DNA of 64,000 nucleotides from Nonomuraea montanisoli (GCF_013363975.1 NZ_JABWGN010000024.1:29359-93358), one strand, 5' to 3'. Shown: positions 9,574 to 18,384, counted from the first letter of the stretch. Translations and numbers: made by a program. The notes: generated from the letters alone by a model not told the origin.

Positions 9574-9978
9574 TCATGCGAGCGTACGGAGCTCGCCGGT
9601 GATGATCCACAGGTGGCCGAACGGGTCGCGGATCCGGCCCGAGCGTCTGCCGTAGGGCCGGTTCTCGATCGGCACGACCACCTCGGCCCCGTGCGCGGTC
9701 ATGCGCCGGCCGACCGCGTCCGGGTCGTCGACCTCGATCTCCAGGAGCACCGCGGAGCCGCCGAGATCAGCGGGTGAGAGCCAGCCCCACGAGGAGACGG
9801 CGGGGGAGACGCGGAAGGACGAGCCGCCGATGCGGTGCTCGACAACGGAGGGCCGCCCGTCGTCCTCCGCCGGGGCGCGGAACACCTGCTCGGCACCGAG
9901 GGCGTCCTGGTAGAAGGCCGACGCGCGGTCCGGGTCGGGCACGATGAGGCGGGGAGAAATACGGCTTTGTTGTGTCAT
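9574..9978 (-). CDS. VOC family (glyoxalase/bleomycin-resistance fold) protein
   Basis: 134-residue protein with the VOC fold: SPRLIVPDPDRASAFYQDALGAEQVFRAP at the N-terminus and the PhnB/glyoxalase-like end RSGRIRDPFGHLWIITGE. It is translationally coupled to the upstream AraC-type gene: its ATG overlaps that gene's TGA (ATGA at 9975-9978). Such proteins are metal-dependent isomerases or dioxygenases, or bind toxic ligands; the role here is not shown. Confidence 0.85.
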   Translation of the reverse strand: MTQQSRISPRLIVPDPDRASAFYQDALGAEQVFRAPAEDDGRPSVVEHRIGGSSFRVSPAVSSWGWLSPADLGGSAVLLEIEVDDPDAVGRRMTAHGAEVVVPIENRPYGRRSGRIRDPFGHLWIITGELRTLA

Positions 9979-10817
9979 GTGCCCATCGTGCGGCCGAGGG
10001 GCGGCGAGGTCTTGAACTTCTGGGAACGGGCGTCCGGGCCTTCCGCGCGCAGCCACTCGGTGGGCGTGCACCCCGCCATGGACCGCCATTCCCGGGTGAA
10101 GTGCGCCTGATCGGCGAACCCCGACGCGGCGGCCACCGCCGCCAGGCTGATCTCCCCGGCGCCGGCGGCGGCCACCAGCCGGCCCCGGGCGGTCTCGAAG
10201 CGGACGAGCCGCTGGTACTCCTTCGGCGTCACCCCGAGCTCCGCGCGCACCGTGCCGCTCAGGTGCCGGCGGGAGCACCCGAGCAGCTCGGCGGCCTCCC
10301 GCACCCGGCCGGTCCCGGACAGGGCCGCCAGCGTGGCCCGCATCCTGGACAGGTCGGCGCGTCCGTCGTGGCGGGCCAGGCCGTCGAGCAGGCGGCGTTC
10401 GACCAGCGCGCGGCGTTCCGGCCAGGACCGGCAGGCCGCGAGCCGTTCGGGCAGGTCCGCCATCGCCGGGACGACGTCGGCGAGCTCGGCGACGTGCCCG
10501 GCCAGCGCCGAGGCGGGCAGCCCCAGCAGCGCGCGGACGCCCAGCGGGCTGAGCGTCAGCCACACGCCGCGGGCGTACCCCTGCTGCCGCAGCTCGGCCG
10601 CATGCAGATGGAGCCCGGCCACGACGGCCCGCAGCCGTCGGCGTGAGCCCGGCCGCCCGGCCCAGCCGATGTCGAGCGAGTCGTGCCCGGGAATCGTGAT
10701 CGACACCGTGGAGGAGGGAAGCCCCCGGTGCGCCCCCGCCGGATCCGGCCCGAGGTCGTAGGCGGAAAGCCTCGCCACGAACGGCGTCAGAGCGGCGGAC
10801 ATCCGATCATCGGCCAC
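9975..10817 (-). CDS. AraC family transcriptional regulator
   Basis: 280 residues. The N-terminal half is an uncharacterised sensor-like domain (STVSITIPGHDSLDIGW). The last 100 residues are a double HTH of the AraC type (AAELLGCSRRHLSGTVRAELG, then ISLAAVAAASGFADQAHFTREW, ending GCTPTEWLR). GTG 10817 is preceded by GGAGGG at 7 nt. It overlaps the downstream VOC gene by 4 bp, so the two form an operon and probably respond to the same compound. Confidence 0.88.
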   Translation of the reverse strand: MADDRMSAALTPFVARLSAYDLGPDPAGAHRGLPSSTVSITIPGHDSLDIGWAGRPGSRRRLRAVVAGLHLHAAELRQQGYARGVWLTLSPLGVRALLGLPASALAGHVAELADVVPAMADLPERLAACRSWPERRALVERRLLDGLARHDGRADLSRMRATLAALSGTGRVREAAELLGCSRRHLSGTVRAELGVTPKEYQRLVRFETARGRLVAAAGAGEISLAAVAAASGFADQAHFTREWRSMAGCTPTEWLRAEGPDARSQKFKTSPPLGRTMGT

Positions 10818-10882
10818 GTCGATCCCTCCCCGGACACCCTGTCGCCGGCGGTCAGGACGGCCCGCGGCCGTTCGCCCGCGCC

Positions 10883-11845
10883 TCACGGCCGGTCCTGGCG
10901 GCGGCCGAAGGAACGGCGGTAGGCGGCGGGGGTGGTGCGCGTCATCGCGTGGAAACGCCGGCGCAGGTTGGTGGCCGACGACAGGCCGACCCTGGCGGCG
11001 ATCGCCTCCAGCGGCAGGTCCGTCTCCTCCAGCAGCGCCTGGGCCGCGGCGACGCGCTGCTGGAGCAGCCACCTGCCAGGGCTAACGCCGAGCTGGCCGG
11101 CGAACCTGCGGGCCAGCGTACGCGGCGAGACCCGGGCCCGGTGGGCGAGGCCGTCGAGCGTGAGGGGCTCGTGCAGCCGGTCGAGGGCCCAGTCGAGCAG
11201 CGGCGCCAGGGAGTCGGGCAGGCGTCCGGCGGCGGGCGGGGTGGCGTACTGGAGCTGGCCGCCCTCCCGGTGCGGCGGCATGACCATGTGCCGGGCGACC
11301 CGCGCGGCGTAGGCGGCGCCGTGGTCGGCGCGCACGAGGTGCAGGCACAGGTCGATGCCGGCGGCGGTGCCCGCGCTGGTGGCGACGTCGCCCAGGTCGA
11401 CGTAGAGCAGGTCCGGCTCGACCAGGACGCCGGGGAAGCGGGCGGCCAGCTCGCCGGCCATCCGCCAGTGGGTGGTGGCCCGGCGCCGGTCGAGCAGCCC
11501 GGCCTCGGCCAGCAGGAAGGCGCCGGAGCAGATGGACACGACGCGGGCCCCGCGCCGGTGAGCCGCGCGCACCGCATGGAGCACGGCGGGGGAGGCGGGT
11601 GCGCCGGGGCGCTGCCATCCCGGGATCACCACCGTGTCGGCGGCCTCCAGCGCCGCGAGCCCCTCGCCCGCCACCATGGCGTAGCCGGCCAGGGTCGGCA
11701 CGGGGCCCGGCCGTTCGGCGCAGACCGTGAACGCGTACCGGGCGGGCAGCCCGGGGCGGCTCAGCCCGAAGACCTCGGCGGCGCACGCCAGCTCGAACGT
11801 GGACTGCGGCGGCATGACGAGCGCGACGACCCGGTGAAGACCCAT
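10883..11845 (-). CDS. GlxA-type regulator (DJ-1/PfpI domain plus AraC HTH)
   Basis: 320 residues. The N-terminal DJ-1/PfpI (class I glutamine amidotransferase-like) domain spans about 1-190 and contains the elbow Cys in VVSICSGAFLLAEAGLL. The C-terminal AraC HTH spans about 215-320 (HRARVSPRTLARRF, then LEAIAARVGLSSATNLRRRF). ATG 11845 fits the usual MxxVVALV start of the family; in-frame ATG 11875 is possible. It is divergent from a cupin gene 71 bp away. Confidence 0.88.
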   Translation of the reverse strand: MGLHRVVALVMPPQSTFELACAAEVFGLSRPGLPARYAFTVCAERPGPVPTLAGYAMVAGEGLAALEAADTVVIPGWQRPGAPASPAVLHAVRAAHRRGARVVSICSGAFLLAEAGLLDRRRATTHWRMAGELAARFPGVLVEPDLLYVDLGDVATSAGTAAGIDLCLHLVRADHGAAYAARVARHMVMPPHREGGQLQYATPPAAGRLPDSLAPLLDWALDRLHEPLTLDGLAHRARVSPRTLARRFAGQLGVSPGRWLLQQRVAAAQALLEETDLPLEAIAARVGLSSATNLRRRFHAMTRTTPAAYRRSFGRRQDRP

Positions 11846-11916
11846 GGCAGGAAAGTACCGGTAGATGACAATCAAGACACTGGGCGGGCCGGGGCGCCCG
11901 CCGCCACGATGGGGCC

Positions 11917-12243
11917 ATGACGAACGAATCCCTCATGCAGGTGCTCAACGTCGAGGAGATCGAGGCCGTCGAGGTCGCGCCGGGCATCGTCCGCCGTGGC
12001 CTGCCGGTCACCGACCTGGCGCGCGGCTGGATGTACGACTTCGCCCCGGGGGCGGAGTGGCCGGAGGTGGACGTGCACGAGAGCGAGGAGCGCTACTACG
12101 TGGTGTCGGGCGAGTTCATCGACTGCGGACGCACGCTGGGCCCGGGGAGTTACGTGGTGTTCGCGCCGGGCAGCCGGCATCGTCCGCGCACGGAGACGGG
12201 CGCCCGCATGCTCGGCATCAGCATGATCGACCCGCACTCATAA
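11917..12243 (+). CDS. Small cupin-domain protein
   Basis: 108 residues forming a single cupin: the segment AEWPEVDVHESEERYYVVSGEFIDCG corresponds to cupin motif 1, and LGPGSYVVFAPGSRHRPRTETG to motif 2. One His per motif plus Glu could bind a metal. It is divergent from the GlxA-type regulator and may be its target. Function otherwise unknown; it resembles ChrR-like or dioxygenase-like single cupins. Confidence 0.8.
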   Translation: MTNESLMQVLNVEEIEAVEVAPGIVRRGLPVTDLARGWMYDFAPGAEWPEVDVHESEERYYVVSGEFIDCGRTLGPGSYVVFAPGSRHRPRTETGARMLGISMIDPHS

Positions 12244-12329
12244 ATCTACATAGTAAAGGGCGTCGGCCGGTTCGCCTTCCCCTCCGTCATCACTGCAATA
12301 CCGTGATCGGCGACAAGAAGGGAAAACCG

Positions 12330-13202
12330 ATGAGACGCACGACCGCGGTCGCCTCGCTGGCCGCCACCCTCCTGCTCGCCGGCTGTTCCGTCACCATCCC
12401 CGAGCCGGACGAGAAGGGCATCGTCTACGACGCCGGCATGTTCTCCGACACCACGTTCCAGAACTGCGTGGACCCCGGCGTCCGCGACGTGTCCGGCTGG
12501 GGCGACAAGGGCTACGTCTACCCGGCGGGGCAGCGCACGTTCGAGTTCGCCGCCGACCCGAACGACGCCGACGGCGTCAGGACCAAGCCGGGCGCCGAGT
12601 CCGGGCCGCTCACCATGTGGACCAAGGACCCGCTGGAGATGCGGGTCTCGGGCGTCGTCACCTTCTCCCTGACGGGCGACTGCAAGACGCTCCAGCAGTT
12701 CCACGAGCAGATCGGGCTCAAGTACGAGGCCTACACCGACGCGGGCTGGCGCAAGCTGCTCAGCGTCTACGTCGGCCAGCCGCTCGACCGGGCCCTGGAC
12801 GCGGCCAGCAAGGAGTTCGCCTGGCGCGACCTCACCTACGTCAACCCGCAGGCCAAGCAGCAGTGGGAGGCGAAGGTCGGCGAGTACATGGGCCAGTTCC
12901 TGCGCGAGCAGGGCGGCACCGCGTTCTTCGAGAAGTTCTCGGTCACCCTCCAGCAGCCGCAGCCGCCGCAGAAGGTGCGCGAGGCGATGGCCGCGGTCCA
13001 GCAGGCGCAGGAGGAGAACACCGCCCAGAAGGCGAAGAACGCCAAGGCCCGCACCGAGCTGGAGGCGATCAAGGAGCTGAAGGACGTGCTGGGCCCGCAG
13101 GGCGCGGTGATGTGGCAGGCCGTCAAGGACGGCCGCATCCAGATCATCGTCACCGACACCGGCCAGATCAACGTCACCCCCAACAAGCCGGGCGGCAACT
13201 GA
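12330..13202 (+). CDS. SPFH/Band 7-like lipoprotein
   Basis: 290 residues. A lipoprotein signal peptide ends in LLLAGC with C19 as the lipidation site. The mature part has an SPFH/Band-7-like core (LEMRVSGVVTFSLTGDC, then WRKLLSVYVGQPLDRALDAAS), followed by an Ala/Gln/Glu/Lys-rich coiled coil (about 210-255, EAMAAVQQAQEENTAQKAKNAK). SPFH proteins scaffold membrane microdomains and are normally held by a hairpin or TM helix; a lipid anchor on the outer face is unusual. ATG 12330 follows GAAGGGA. It stands alone. Confidence 0.72.
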   Translation: MRRTTAVASLAATLLLAGCSVTIPEPDEKGIVYDAGMFSDTTFQNCVDPGVRDVSGWGDKGYVYPAGQRTFEFAADPNDADGVRTKPGAESGPLTMWTKDPLEMRVSGVVTFSLTGDCKTLQQFHEQIGLKYEAYTDAGWRKLLSVYVGQPLDRALDAASKEFAWRDLTYVNPQAKQQWEAKVGEYMGQFLREQGGTAFFEKFSVTLQQPQPPQKVREAMAAVQQAQEENTAQKAKNAKARTELEAIKELKDVLGPQGAVMWQAVKDGRIQIIVTDTGQINVTPNKPGGN

Positions 13203-13289
13203 CCCCGGATCCCCGGCCGGGCCACGAGAATTGTCGCCCCCGTGGTGCACCATGTGATCTTCCCCGAGGTGTTGAGGAGGGTCACGGGC

Positions 13290-14153
13290 ATGGACGACGA
13301 CGTGGTGGATCTGCACGAGGCAGTCGAGGACGGGTCGCTCGCGGAGGTCGTGGAACTGGCGGGGTGCGTGGCGGACGTCGACGCGGAGTTCGAGGGGCGC
13401 AGCGCGCTCTGGGTCGCCGTGTACGAGGAACGCCATGACGTCGCCCGCGCTCTCGTGGCCGCCGGGGCCGACCCGTGGCGGCCGATGATGAGCGGCTGGT
13501 CGCCCGGCCGCCTCAGCCTGGCCGGCCCGGATCCTGACCTGTTCGAGTGGCCGGCCGGGGCGCGCGGCCCGGCGGAGCTGTCGGAGGACGAGGCCGCGCT
13601 GGTGGCGGAGGCCGACCGGCTGACGGCGGTGCTGGGCGGCGTCGAGCACGACGGCTTCTCCGTGGCGTGCGTGGCCGGGATCGACGCGGCCGAGGCGGTG
13701 CGGCGGCTGGAGGCCACGGTCGAGGTCATCGACCCGGAGGAGTTCCTGGACGAGATCGACCCCTTCGCCGAGGAGAGCATGCGCTTCGTCGGGGTCACGG
13801 ACGTGCCGGGCGGTTGCGTCGTCAGCCAGCCGTGGGGGTACGTCCCGGCTGCACCGGACGCCATGAGGCGCCTTTCCACGGGCACGGTCTGCTCCGCCAT
13901 GTACGCCAATCCCAAGAGCGGCGACCAGGGGCGTGTGGCGCGTGATGGCGAGATCGTCGACTGGCGCCTGCGCCCCGGCGGCGAGCCGTGGGAGGAGGAC
14001 GGGCCCCAGGAGGTGCTCCTGTCGTACCTGTACCAAGGGAACGCGGTGGCCTACTGCTGCGCGTACGTGGGGCTGCGGGTGGCCGACGAGCGGGCGGTCA
14101 TCGGGCCGCCCGACGTGTGGCTGTGCCTGCCGGAGCGTGACCACTGGACCTGA
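13290..14153 (+). CDS. Ankyrin-repeat protein with C-terminal DUF6461-like domain
   Basis: 287 residues. The start (DLHEAVEDGSLAEVVELAG, then GRSALWVAVYEERHDVARALVAAGADPW) forms two ankyrin repeats. The remaining 190 residues (FSVACVAGIDAAEAVRRLEA...GGCVVSQPWGYVP) look like the actinobacterial DUF6461 family, which I recognise only by pattern. ATG 13290 is chosen over GTG 13242 because GAGGAGG lies 9 nt upstream. Its 3' end overlaps the convergent CGNR gene by 56 bp. No function known. Confidence 0.72.
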   Translation: MDDDVVDLHEAVEDGSLAEVVELAGCVADVDAEFEGRSALWVAVYEERHDVARALVAAGADPWRPMMSGWSPGRLSLAGPDPDLFEWPAGARGPAELSEDEAALVAEADRLTAVLGGVEHDGFSVACVAGIDAAEAVRRLEATVEVIDPEEFLDEIDPFAEESMRFVGVTDVPGGCVVSQPWGYVPAAPDAMRRLSTGTVCSAMYANPKSGDQGRVARDGEIVDWRLRPGGEPWEEDGPQEVLLSYLYQGNAVAYCCAYVGLRVADERAVIGPPDVWLCLPERDHWT

Positions 14154-14658
14154 GGGCGCGGTGGCGGCGTACGGCGTCGCGGTTGGCGCACCGCTGGGAG
14201 CAGTAGCGCTGCCGCCCGGTGCGTGAGGTGTCGGCGAAGATCGTGGCGCACTCGGTCACGGCGCAGCGGCGCAGCCGGTGCATGCCCCGTCCGACCAGGT
14301 GCAGCGCGGTGCCCACGGCGATGAGCGAGGACAGCACGGAGCCGAGCGGCAGCAGGTCGTCGCGGTAGTGCAGGTGCCAGCCGCCGGCGTGGTCGGTCAG
14401 CCGCGGATGGGCGGCCCACCGCGCCAGCATGCGGTTGACCAGCTCCGCGCGCTCGTGCTCGCCGGTGGCGTCGACGATCTCCTCCCAGGCGTCCAGCGCC
14501 GCCAGGGTGAGGTCCAGGTCGCCGGGGATGACCGGGCGTTGCAGCACGAGCCCGGCGGCGCGGCAGCGGTCCGCGAGCTCCCCGGCGGTCGCCGGGCGCC
14601 GGTTGGCCAGGTCGGCGGCGAGGTTCACGGCGCCCTCGCCGTAAGGGTTGAGGTGCAT
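14098..14658 (-). CDS. CGNR-type zinc-finger (ABATE domain) regulator
   Basis: 186 residues. An N-terminal ABATE-like domain (VNLAADLANRRPATAGELADRC) precedes a C-terminal treble-clef zinc finger with four Cys (RRCAVTECATIFADTSRTGR and YCSQRCANRDAVRRHR). The namesake CGNR is CANR here. These are predicted DNA-binding stress regulators. It is divergent from an MFS exporter 26 bp away, a common pairing in actinomycetes, so it probably controls that exporter. Confidence 0.85.
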   Translation of the reverse strand: MHLNPYGEGAVNLAADLANRRPATAGELADRCRAAGLVLQRPVIPGDLDLTLAALDAWEEIVDATGEHERAELVNRMLARWAAHPRLTDHAGGWHLHYRDDLLPLGSVLSSLIAVGTALHLVGRGMHRLRRCAVTECATIFADTSRTGRQRYCSQRCANRDAVRRHRALRSSGHAPAGTATRRAAR

Positions 14659-14684
14659 AAGACCATTACATCAGGGTGGTCGGC

Positions 14685-15980
14685 GTGACACAGCACACGG
14701 ATGTACGGCCGGCCGAGCCGGCGCGATACCGGTGGGTCGTCCTCGGCGTCGCCACCTTCACCCAGGCCGCCTCGGGATTCTTCGTGCAGGGCATCGGGGC
14801 GATGGGTGTCCACCTGCAGCGCGACCTGCACGTGGGCGCGGCGGAGCTGGGGCTGCTGCTGTCGGCGGCGCAGCTCGTTCCGCTGGCCGGGTTGCTGGTG
14901 GCGGGGGAGCTGCTGGACCGTTACGACGAGCGGTGGGTCGTCGGGATCGGCGCCTGCGTCGTCGCGGTGAGTCTGGGCGTGGGGAGCGTGGCGCCCGGAT
15001 ACGCGTCGCTGCTGCTCGTGCTGCTGGTGGTGGGGGCGGGGTACAGCACCGTGCAGCCCGGCGGCAGCAAGTCGGTGGCGTCCTGGTTCGACGCGTCGCA
15101 GCGGGGGCTGGCGATGGGGGTGCGGCAGGCGGGTCTGCCGCTGGGCGGTGTCGTGGCGGCGGCGGTGCTGCCCGCTCTCGCCGCCGCGTCGGGCTGGCGG
15201 GCATCGCTCCTGGCCGGCGGGCTGGTCGCGTTGGTGGGGGCGGTCGCCTTCATGGGCCTCTACCGCCGGCCGCCCGTCCCGGGCCTTCCCGAGCCGGGCG
15301 CGTCGCGCGGCGTGGAGTCGCGGGGAGCGCCCGGCGTGGAGTCGCGGGGGGCGCTCGGTGGGGAGCCGCGGGCGTCGCTCGGGTCGCGGCTGCGGATGCT
15401 GCGGGAGCCGGCCATGGTGCGGATCCTCCTGTCGGGGGCGTGCCTGGTCTCGGTGCACAGCGGCGTCGGCGTCCTGACCGTGTTGCACCTGCACGAGGCG
15501 GCCTCCGTCGAGGCGGGGTCGGCGGCGCTGGTGCTCGTGGCGGTCCAGGGGGCGGGCGTCGCCGGGCGCGTGTGCCTGGCGGCCTGGAGCGACCGGGTGA
15601 GGTCCGGGCGGTACGCCTGCGTCCTGGTGTGCATGGTGGCCGTGACCGCCGGGATGGTCGCGCTGATGACGCCTCTGGGGCGTTCGCCGGTGGCGGCCTG
15701 TCTGCTGTTCGTCTGGCTGGGGTTCTTCGGCATCGGCTGGTACGGCCCGTGGGTGGCGCATCTGGCCGAGTCGGCGCCGCCCGGCAGGACGGGGTTCGCC
15801 CTGGGGCTGGCCATGGCCGTCACGCAGGTCGCCGTGATCCTGGCGCCGCCCGCGCTCGGCCTGCTCAGGGACGTGACCGGCGGGTTCGGCGCGGCCTGGG
15901 GCGTGCTGTCGGCGATGACGGCCGCCGCCGTGGTGGTGACGGCCAGGGGCGCGGGGTTCAGGCGGAGGGCCAGTTCCTGA
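14685..15980 (+). CDS. MFS transporter, CynX/NimT-like 12-TM type
   Basis: About 431 residues with twelve predicted membrane helices. N-terminal helices include WVVLGVATFTQAASGFFVQG, and a long loop around residues 205-240 carries a degenerate repeat (GVESRGAPGVESRGALGGEP). GTG 14685 has AGGG about 8 nt upstream; GTG 14676 is equally in frame. Divergent from the CGNR regulator; its 3' end overlaps the convergent TetR gene by 23 bp. Likely exports or imports a small organic compound; substrate unknown. Confidence 0.85.
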   Translation: MTQHTDVRPAEPARYRWVVLGVATFTQAASGFFVQGIGAMGVHLQRDLHVGAAELGLLLSAAQLVPLAGLLVAGELLDRYDERWVVGIGACVVAVSLGVGSVAPGYASLLLVLLVVGAGYSTVQPGGSKSVASWFDASQRGLAMGVRQAGLPLGGVVAAAVLPALAAASGWRASLLAGGLVALVGAVAFMGLYRRPPVPGLPEPGASRGVESRGAPGVESRGALGGEPRASLGSRLRMLREPAMVRILLSGACLVSVHSGVGVLTVLHLHEAASVEAGSAALVLVAVQGAGVAGRVCLAAWSDRVRSGRYACVLVCMVAVTAGMVALMTPLGRSPVAACLLFVWLGFFGIGWYGPWVAHLAESAPPGRTGFALGLAMAVTQVAVILAPPALGLLRDVTGGFGAAWGVLSAMTAAAVVVTARGAGFRRRASS

Positions 15981-16527
15981 GGACGAGGTCGAGCGCGTCC
16001 AGCGCCCTGGACCACGAGGCGTCCACGTCGCGCTCGTGGCGGCGGAACCCGCCGGCCGTCTCCAGGCTCACGTAGCCGTGGAAGGTGCCGTGCAGCATCC
16101 GCACGGCGTCGGTCTCGGCGGGCTCCGGGAGGTCGTAGCCGCGCAGGATCGCCCGGGTCATCTCCGCGTGGCGGCGTGCGGGGCCGACGATGGCGGTCTC
16201 GTCGTCGAGCTCCATCTGGCAGGCGGCGTACCGGCCGGGGTGCTCCTTCGCGTAGTCGCGGTAGGCGTTGGCGAAGGCGGCCAGCGCGTCCTTGCCCGCG
16301 CGGCCGGCCAGGGCGCCGGCGGCCCGGTCGGCCAGCTCCGTCAGGGCCAGCGCCGCGACCCTGACGCGGAGGTCCTGGATGTCCTTGACGTGGGCGTACA
16401 GGGCCGCGGGCTGGACGCCGAATCTGCGGGCGAGCGCCGAGACGGTCACGTTCGGGAAGCCGATCTCGTCGGCCAGCTCCGCCGCGGCCTGTGTCAGGCG
16501 TTCGGCGGTCAGTCCGGCTCGCGCCAT
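15958..16527 (-). CDS. TetR/AcrR family regulator
   Basis: 189 residues. The N-terminal HTH is LTAERLTQAAAELADEIG...VTVSALARRFGVQPAALYAHV; the C-terminal ligand domain has the FHGYVSLETAGGFRRH signature of the WHG/TetR_C_33 subgroup. The ATG follows GAGAGAGGGTGA. It is divergent from the FBP-type gene, with a palindrome in the shared promoter region, so it may control both. Confidence 0.9.
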   Translation of the reverse strand: MARAGLTAERLTQAAAELADEIGFPNVTVSALARRFGVQPAALYAHVKDIQDLRVRVAALALTELADRAAGALAGRAGKDALAAFANAYRDYAKEHPGRYAACQMELDDETAIVGPARRHAEMTRAILRGYDLPEPAETDAVRMLHGTFHGYVSLETAGGFRRHERDVDASWSRALDALDLVLRNWPSA

Positions 16528-16557
16528 GCGTCACCCTCTCTCAACTTACAGGTTTTA

Positions 16558-16571
16558 AGTATTTGCATACT
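16558..16571. promoter_or_regulatory. Candidate TetR operator between tetR and FBP gene
   Basis: AGTAT-ttgc-ATACT is a perfect inverted repeat. Two shorter ones flank it: ACTTA/TAAGT (16544-16560) and CCGTT-aag-AACGG (16573-16585). The cluster fills the 73-bp divergent gap and would cover both promoters. Confidence 0.5.
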
Positions 16572-16600
16572 ACCGTTAAGAACGGCTAGCGTCGCGGCCC

Positions 16601-17098
16601 ATGAGACCTGTCAACGAATCCGACATCCGCGCGTCGTTCGTCAACTGCTCCAAGGGGGAGGCCAAGCGGCTCGGCCTGCCCAGGGATCCCGACGAGCGGC
16701 CCTGGGACGACCTCGACTTCCTCGGCTGGCGAGATCCCGGCGCCCCCGAACGCGCCTACCTCGTCACCGAGCGCGACGGCCGCCTCGTGGGCGTCGCGCT
16801 GCGGGTGACCTCCGGCGCGCAGCGCGCCTTCACCTCGCGCAGCATGTGCTCGCTGTGCCTGACCACGCACACCAGCGGCGGCGTGGCGCTGATGACGGCG
16901 CGCCGTACCGGGGAGGCCGGCCGCCAGGGCAACACCGTCGGGCAGTACCTGTGCGCCGACCTCGCCTGCTCCCTCTACGCGCGGGGCAAGAGGGAGGCGG
17001 CGGGCGGCGGCCTGGTGGACGAGTCGCTCACGCCGGAGGAGAAGGTGGCCCGGGTGCGGGCCAACCTGTACTCGTTCCTGGACAAGGTGGCGGGATGA
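16601..17098 (+). CDS. FBP zinc-finger (EF-G/ribosome-binding type) protein
   Basis: 165 residues matching the FBP C-terminal treble-clef family: MRPVNESDIRASFVNCSKGEAKRLGLP at the start, then SMCSLCLTTHTSGGVALMTARR and GQYLCADLACSLYARGKRE, which give two CxxC-type zinc pairs (C-x2-C and C-x4-C). Characterised relatives bind elongation factor G and rescue fusidic-acid-stalled ribosomes; that is family knowledge, not shown here. No SD is visible before the ATG, so it may be translated from a nearly leaderless mRNA. Confidence 0.83.
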   Translation: MRPVNESDIRASFVNCSKGEAKRLGLPRDPDERPWDDLDFLGWRDPGAPERAYLVTERDGRLVGVALRVTSGAQRAFTSRSMCSLCLTTHTSGGVALMTARRTGEAGRQGNTVGQYLCADLACSLYARGKREAAGGGLVDESLTPEEKVARVRANLYSFLDKVAG

Positions 17099-17158
17099 CC
17101 GCCCTGGGGGAGGACGGTCTTGTCGTGCGTGCTCGGCCGATGGGCGGGAGGTGACCCG

Positions 17159-18292
17159 TCAGCCGGCGGTCAGGCGCCACAGGGAGGTGACCTCCGCGCT
17201 CCTCGCGGCGTGGAGCGGATCGGCGGCGTCCCTCGCCCGCGGGTGCCGGGGCCGGGTGTCGAGCCTGCCCGCGACGCGCAGCCCGGCCGCCGCGATGGCG
17301 GCCCGCAGGTCGCGGCGCGTCCGCAGCCCGAGGTGCTCGGCCAGGTCCGACAGGACGAGCCAGCCCTCGCCGCCCGGCCGCAGGTGCCCGGCGAGCCCGC
17401 CGAGGAAGTCGCGGAGCATGGCGCCGTCCTGGTCGTAGACGCCCTGTTCGAGGGCCGAGGTCGGCCGGGCGGGGATCCACGGGGGATTGCACACGATCAG
17501 GTCGGCGCGTCCGTCGGGGAACAGGGCCGGGCCGGTGACCTCCACCTGCCCGGCCAGGCCGAGCCCGCGGACGTTGTCGCGGGCGCAGGCCATCGCGCGG
17601 GTGCTGATGTCGGTGGCCACGACGCGGCCGACCCCCCTGCGGGCCAGGACGGCCGCGAGCACGCCGGTGCCGGTGCCGAGGTCGAACGCCGTGCGCGGAC
17701 CGGTCCGGGGCCCGGCCGGCGCGGGCAGCGGGGCCCGCGCGACCAGGTCGACGTACTCTCCGCGGACCGGCGAGAAGACCCCGTAGTGCGGATGGACGCG
17801 GGCGCCGAGGGCCGGGACCGGGACGCCCTTCCTACGCCACTCGTGCGCCCCGATCACGCCCAGCAGCTCCCTCAGGGGGACGAGCGTCGGCTCGCGCGGC
17901 GGCCCGTAGGCCTCCGCGCACGCCAGGCGCACGTCCGGCGCCCTGCGCAGGCGCAGGCAGTGGTCGTCCTCCAGGAGCACGAGCAGCCCGCTCAGAAGGC
18001 GGGCCCGGTGGCCGCGCGCGCGGCGGTGCAGGTGGAAGGTCTCGGCCGGGCTGTCACCCGGGCCGGGAGGTACGCGGTCGAGACGCCGGCCCATCGCCTG
18101 CAGCAGGTGGCGTCCGTTGTGGAAGTCGCCCCGCCACAGCAGGGCGGTGCCCTCGCGGGCCAGGCGGCAGGCGGTGTCGGCCTTCGTGCGGTCGTCGGCG
18201 ACGACCACCCGGGCGGGGGGCGGCGTCGCGCTCTCGGAATGCCAGCGGGCGGATCGGGGCGTGCCGGATTCGGTCCAGTGGGCGGTGGCCAC
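17159..18292 (-). CDS. SAM-dependent methyltransferase of the NPPW (MTS/PrmC-RlmG-like) class
   Basis: 377 residues. The N-terminal 180 residues resemble the accessory domain of two-domain rRNA/protein methyltransferases. The catalytic domain has motif I FDLGTGTGVLAAVLARRG, motif II VVATDIS and the catalytic NPPW in ADLIVCNPPWIPARP. NPP(Y/W/F) enzymes methylate exocyclic or amide nitrogens (DNA/RNA bases or glutamine). GTG 18292 has GAGGAG at the right distance, but that SD lies inside a long hairpin preceded by two tiny ORFs, an inducible-attenuation layout. Target unknown. Confidence 0.85.
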   Translation of the reverse strand: MATAHWTESGTPRSARWHSESATPPPARVVVADDRTKADTACRLAREGTALLWRGDFHNGRHLLQAMGRRLDRVPPGPGDSPAETFHLHRRARGHRARLLSGLLVLLEDDHCLRLRRAPDVRLACAEAYGPPREPTLVPLRELLGVIGAHEWRRKGVPVPALGARVHPHYGVFSPVRGEYVDLVARAPLPAPAGPRTGPRTAFDLGTGTGVLAAVLARRGVGRVVATDISTRAMACARDNVRGLGLAGQVEVTGPALFPDGRADLIVCNPPWIPARPTSALEQGVYDQDGAMLRDFLGGLAGHLRPGGEGWLVLSDLAEHLGLRTRRDLRAAIAAAGLRVAGRLDTRPRHPRARDAADPLHAARSAEVTSLWRLTAG

Positions 18293-18297
18293 CAGAT

Positions 18298-18351
18298 GCT
18301 CCTCGTGGTCGGACGTGCGGATGGGGCACGAGACGCACGTCGACGAGGAGC
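18298..18351 (-). promoter_or_regulatory. Hairpin sequestering the methyltransferase SD
   Basis: In the minus-strand RNA, GCTCCTCGT (18351-18343) pairs with ACGAGGAGC (18306-18298), and GACGTGCG (18341-18334) pairs with CGCACGTC (18319-18312). The 3' arm contains GAGGAG, the SD of the methyltransferase whose GTG begins at 18292. The outer 9-bp and inner 8-bp helices are separated by a 1/5-nt internal loop. Confidence 0.65.
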
Positions 18352-18360
18352 GGGCCGGAG

Positions 18361-18384
18361 GCGCCCGTGCCGTGGCACGGGCGC
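18361..18384. promoter_or_regulatory. GC-rich hairpin in the methyltransferase leader
   Basis: Perfect 11-bp stem GCGCCCGTGCC with a 2-nt loop, between the tiny ORFs and the SD-sequestering hairpin. Its minus-strand 5' arm (CCGTGCC) could alternatively pair with GGCACGG just after the start codon of the 18-codon ORF (complement of 18508-18514), which would make an either/or switch. Confidence 0.5.
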
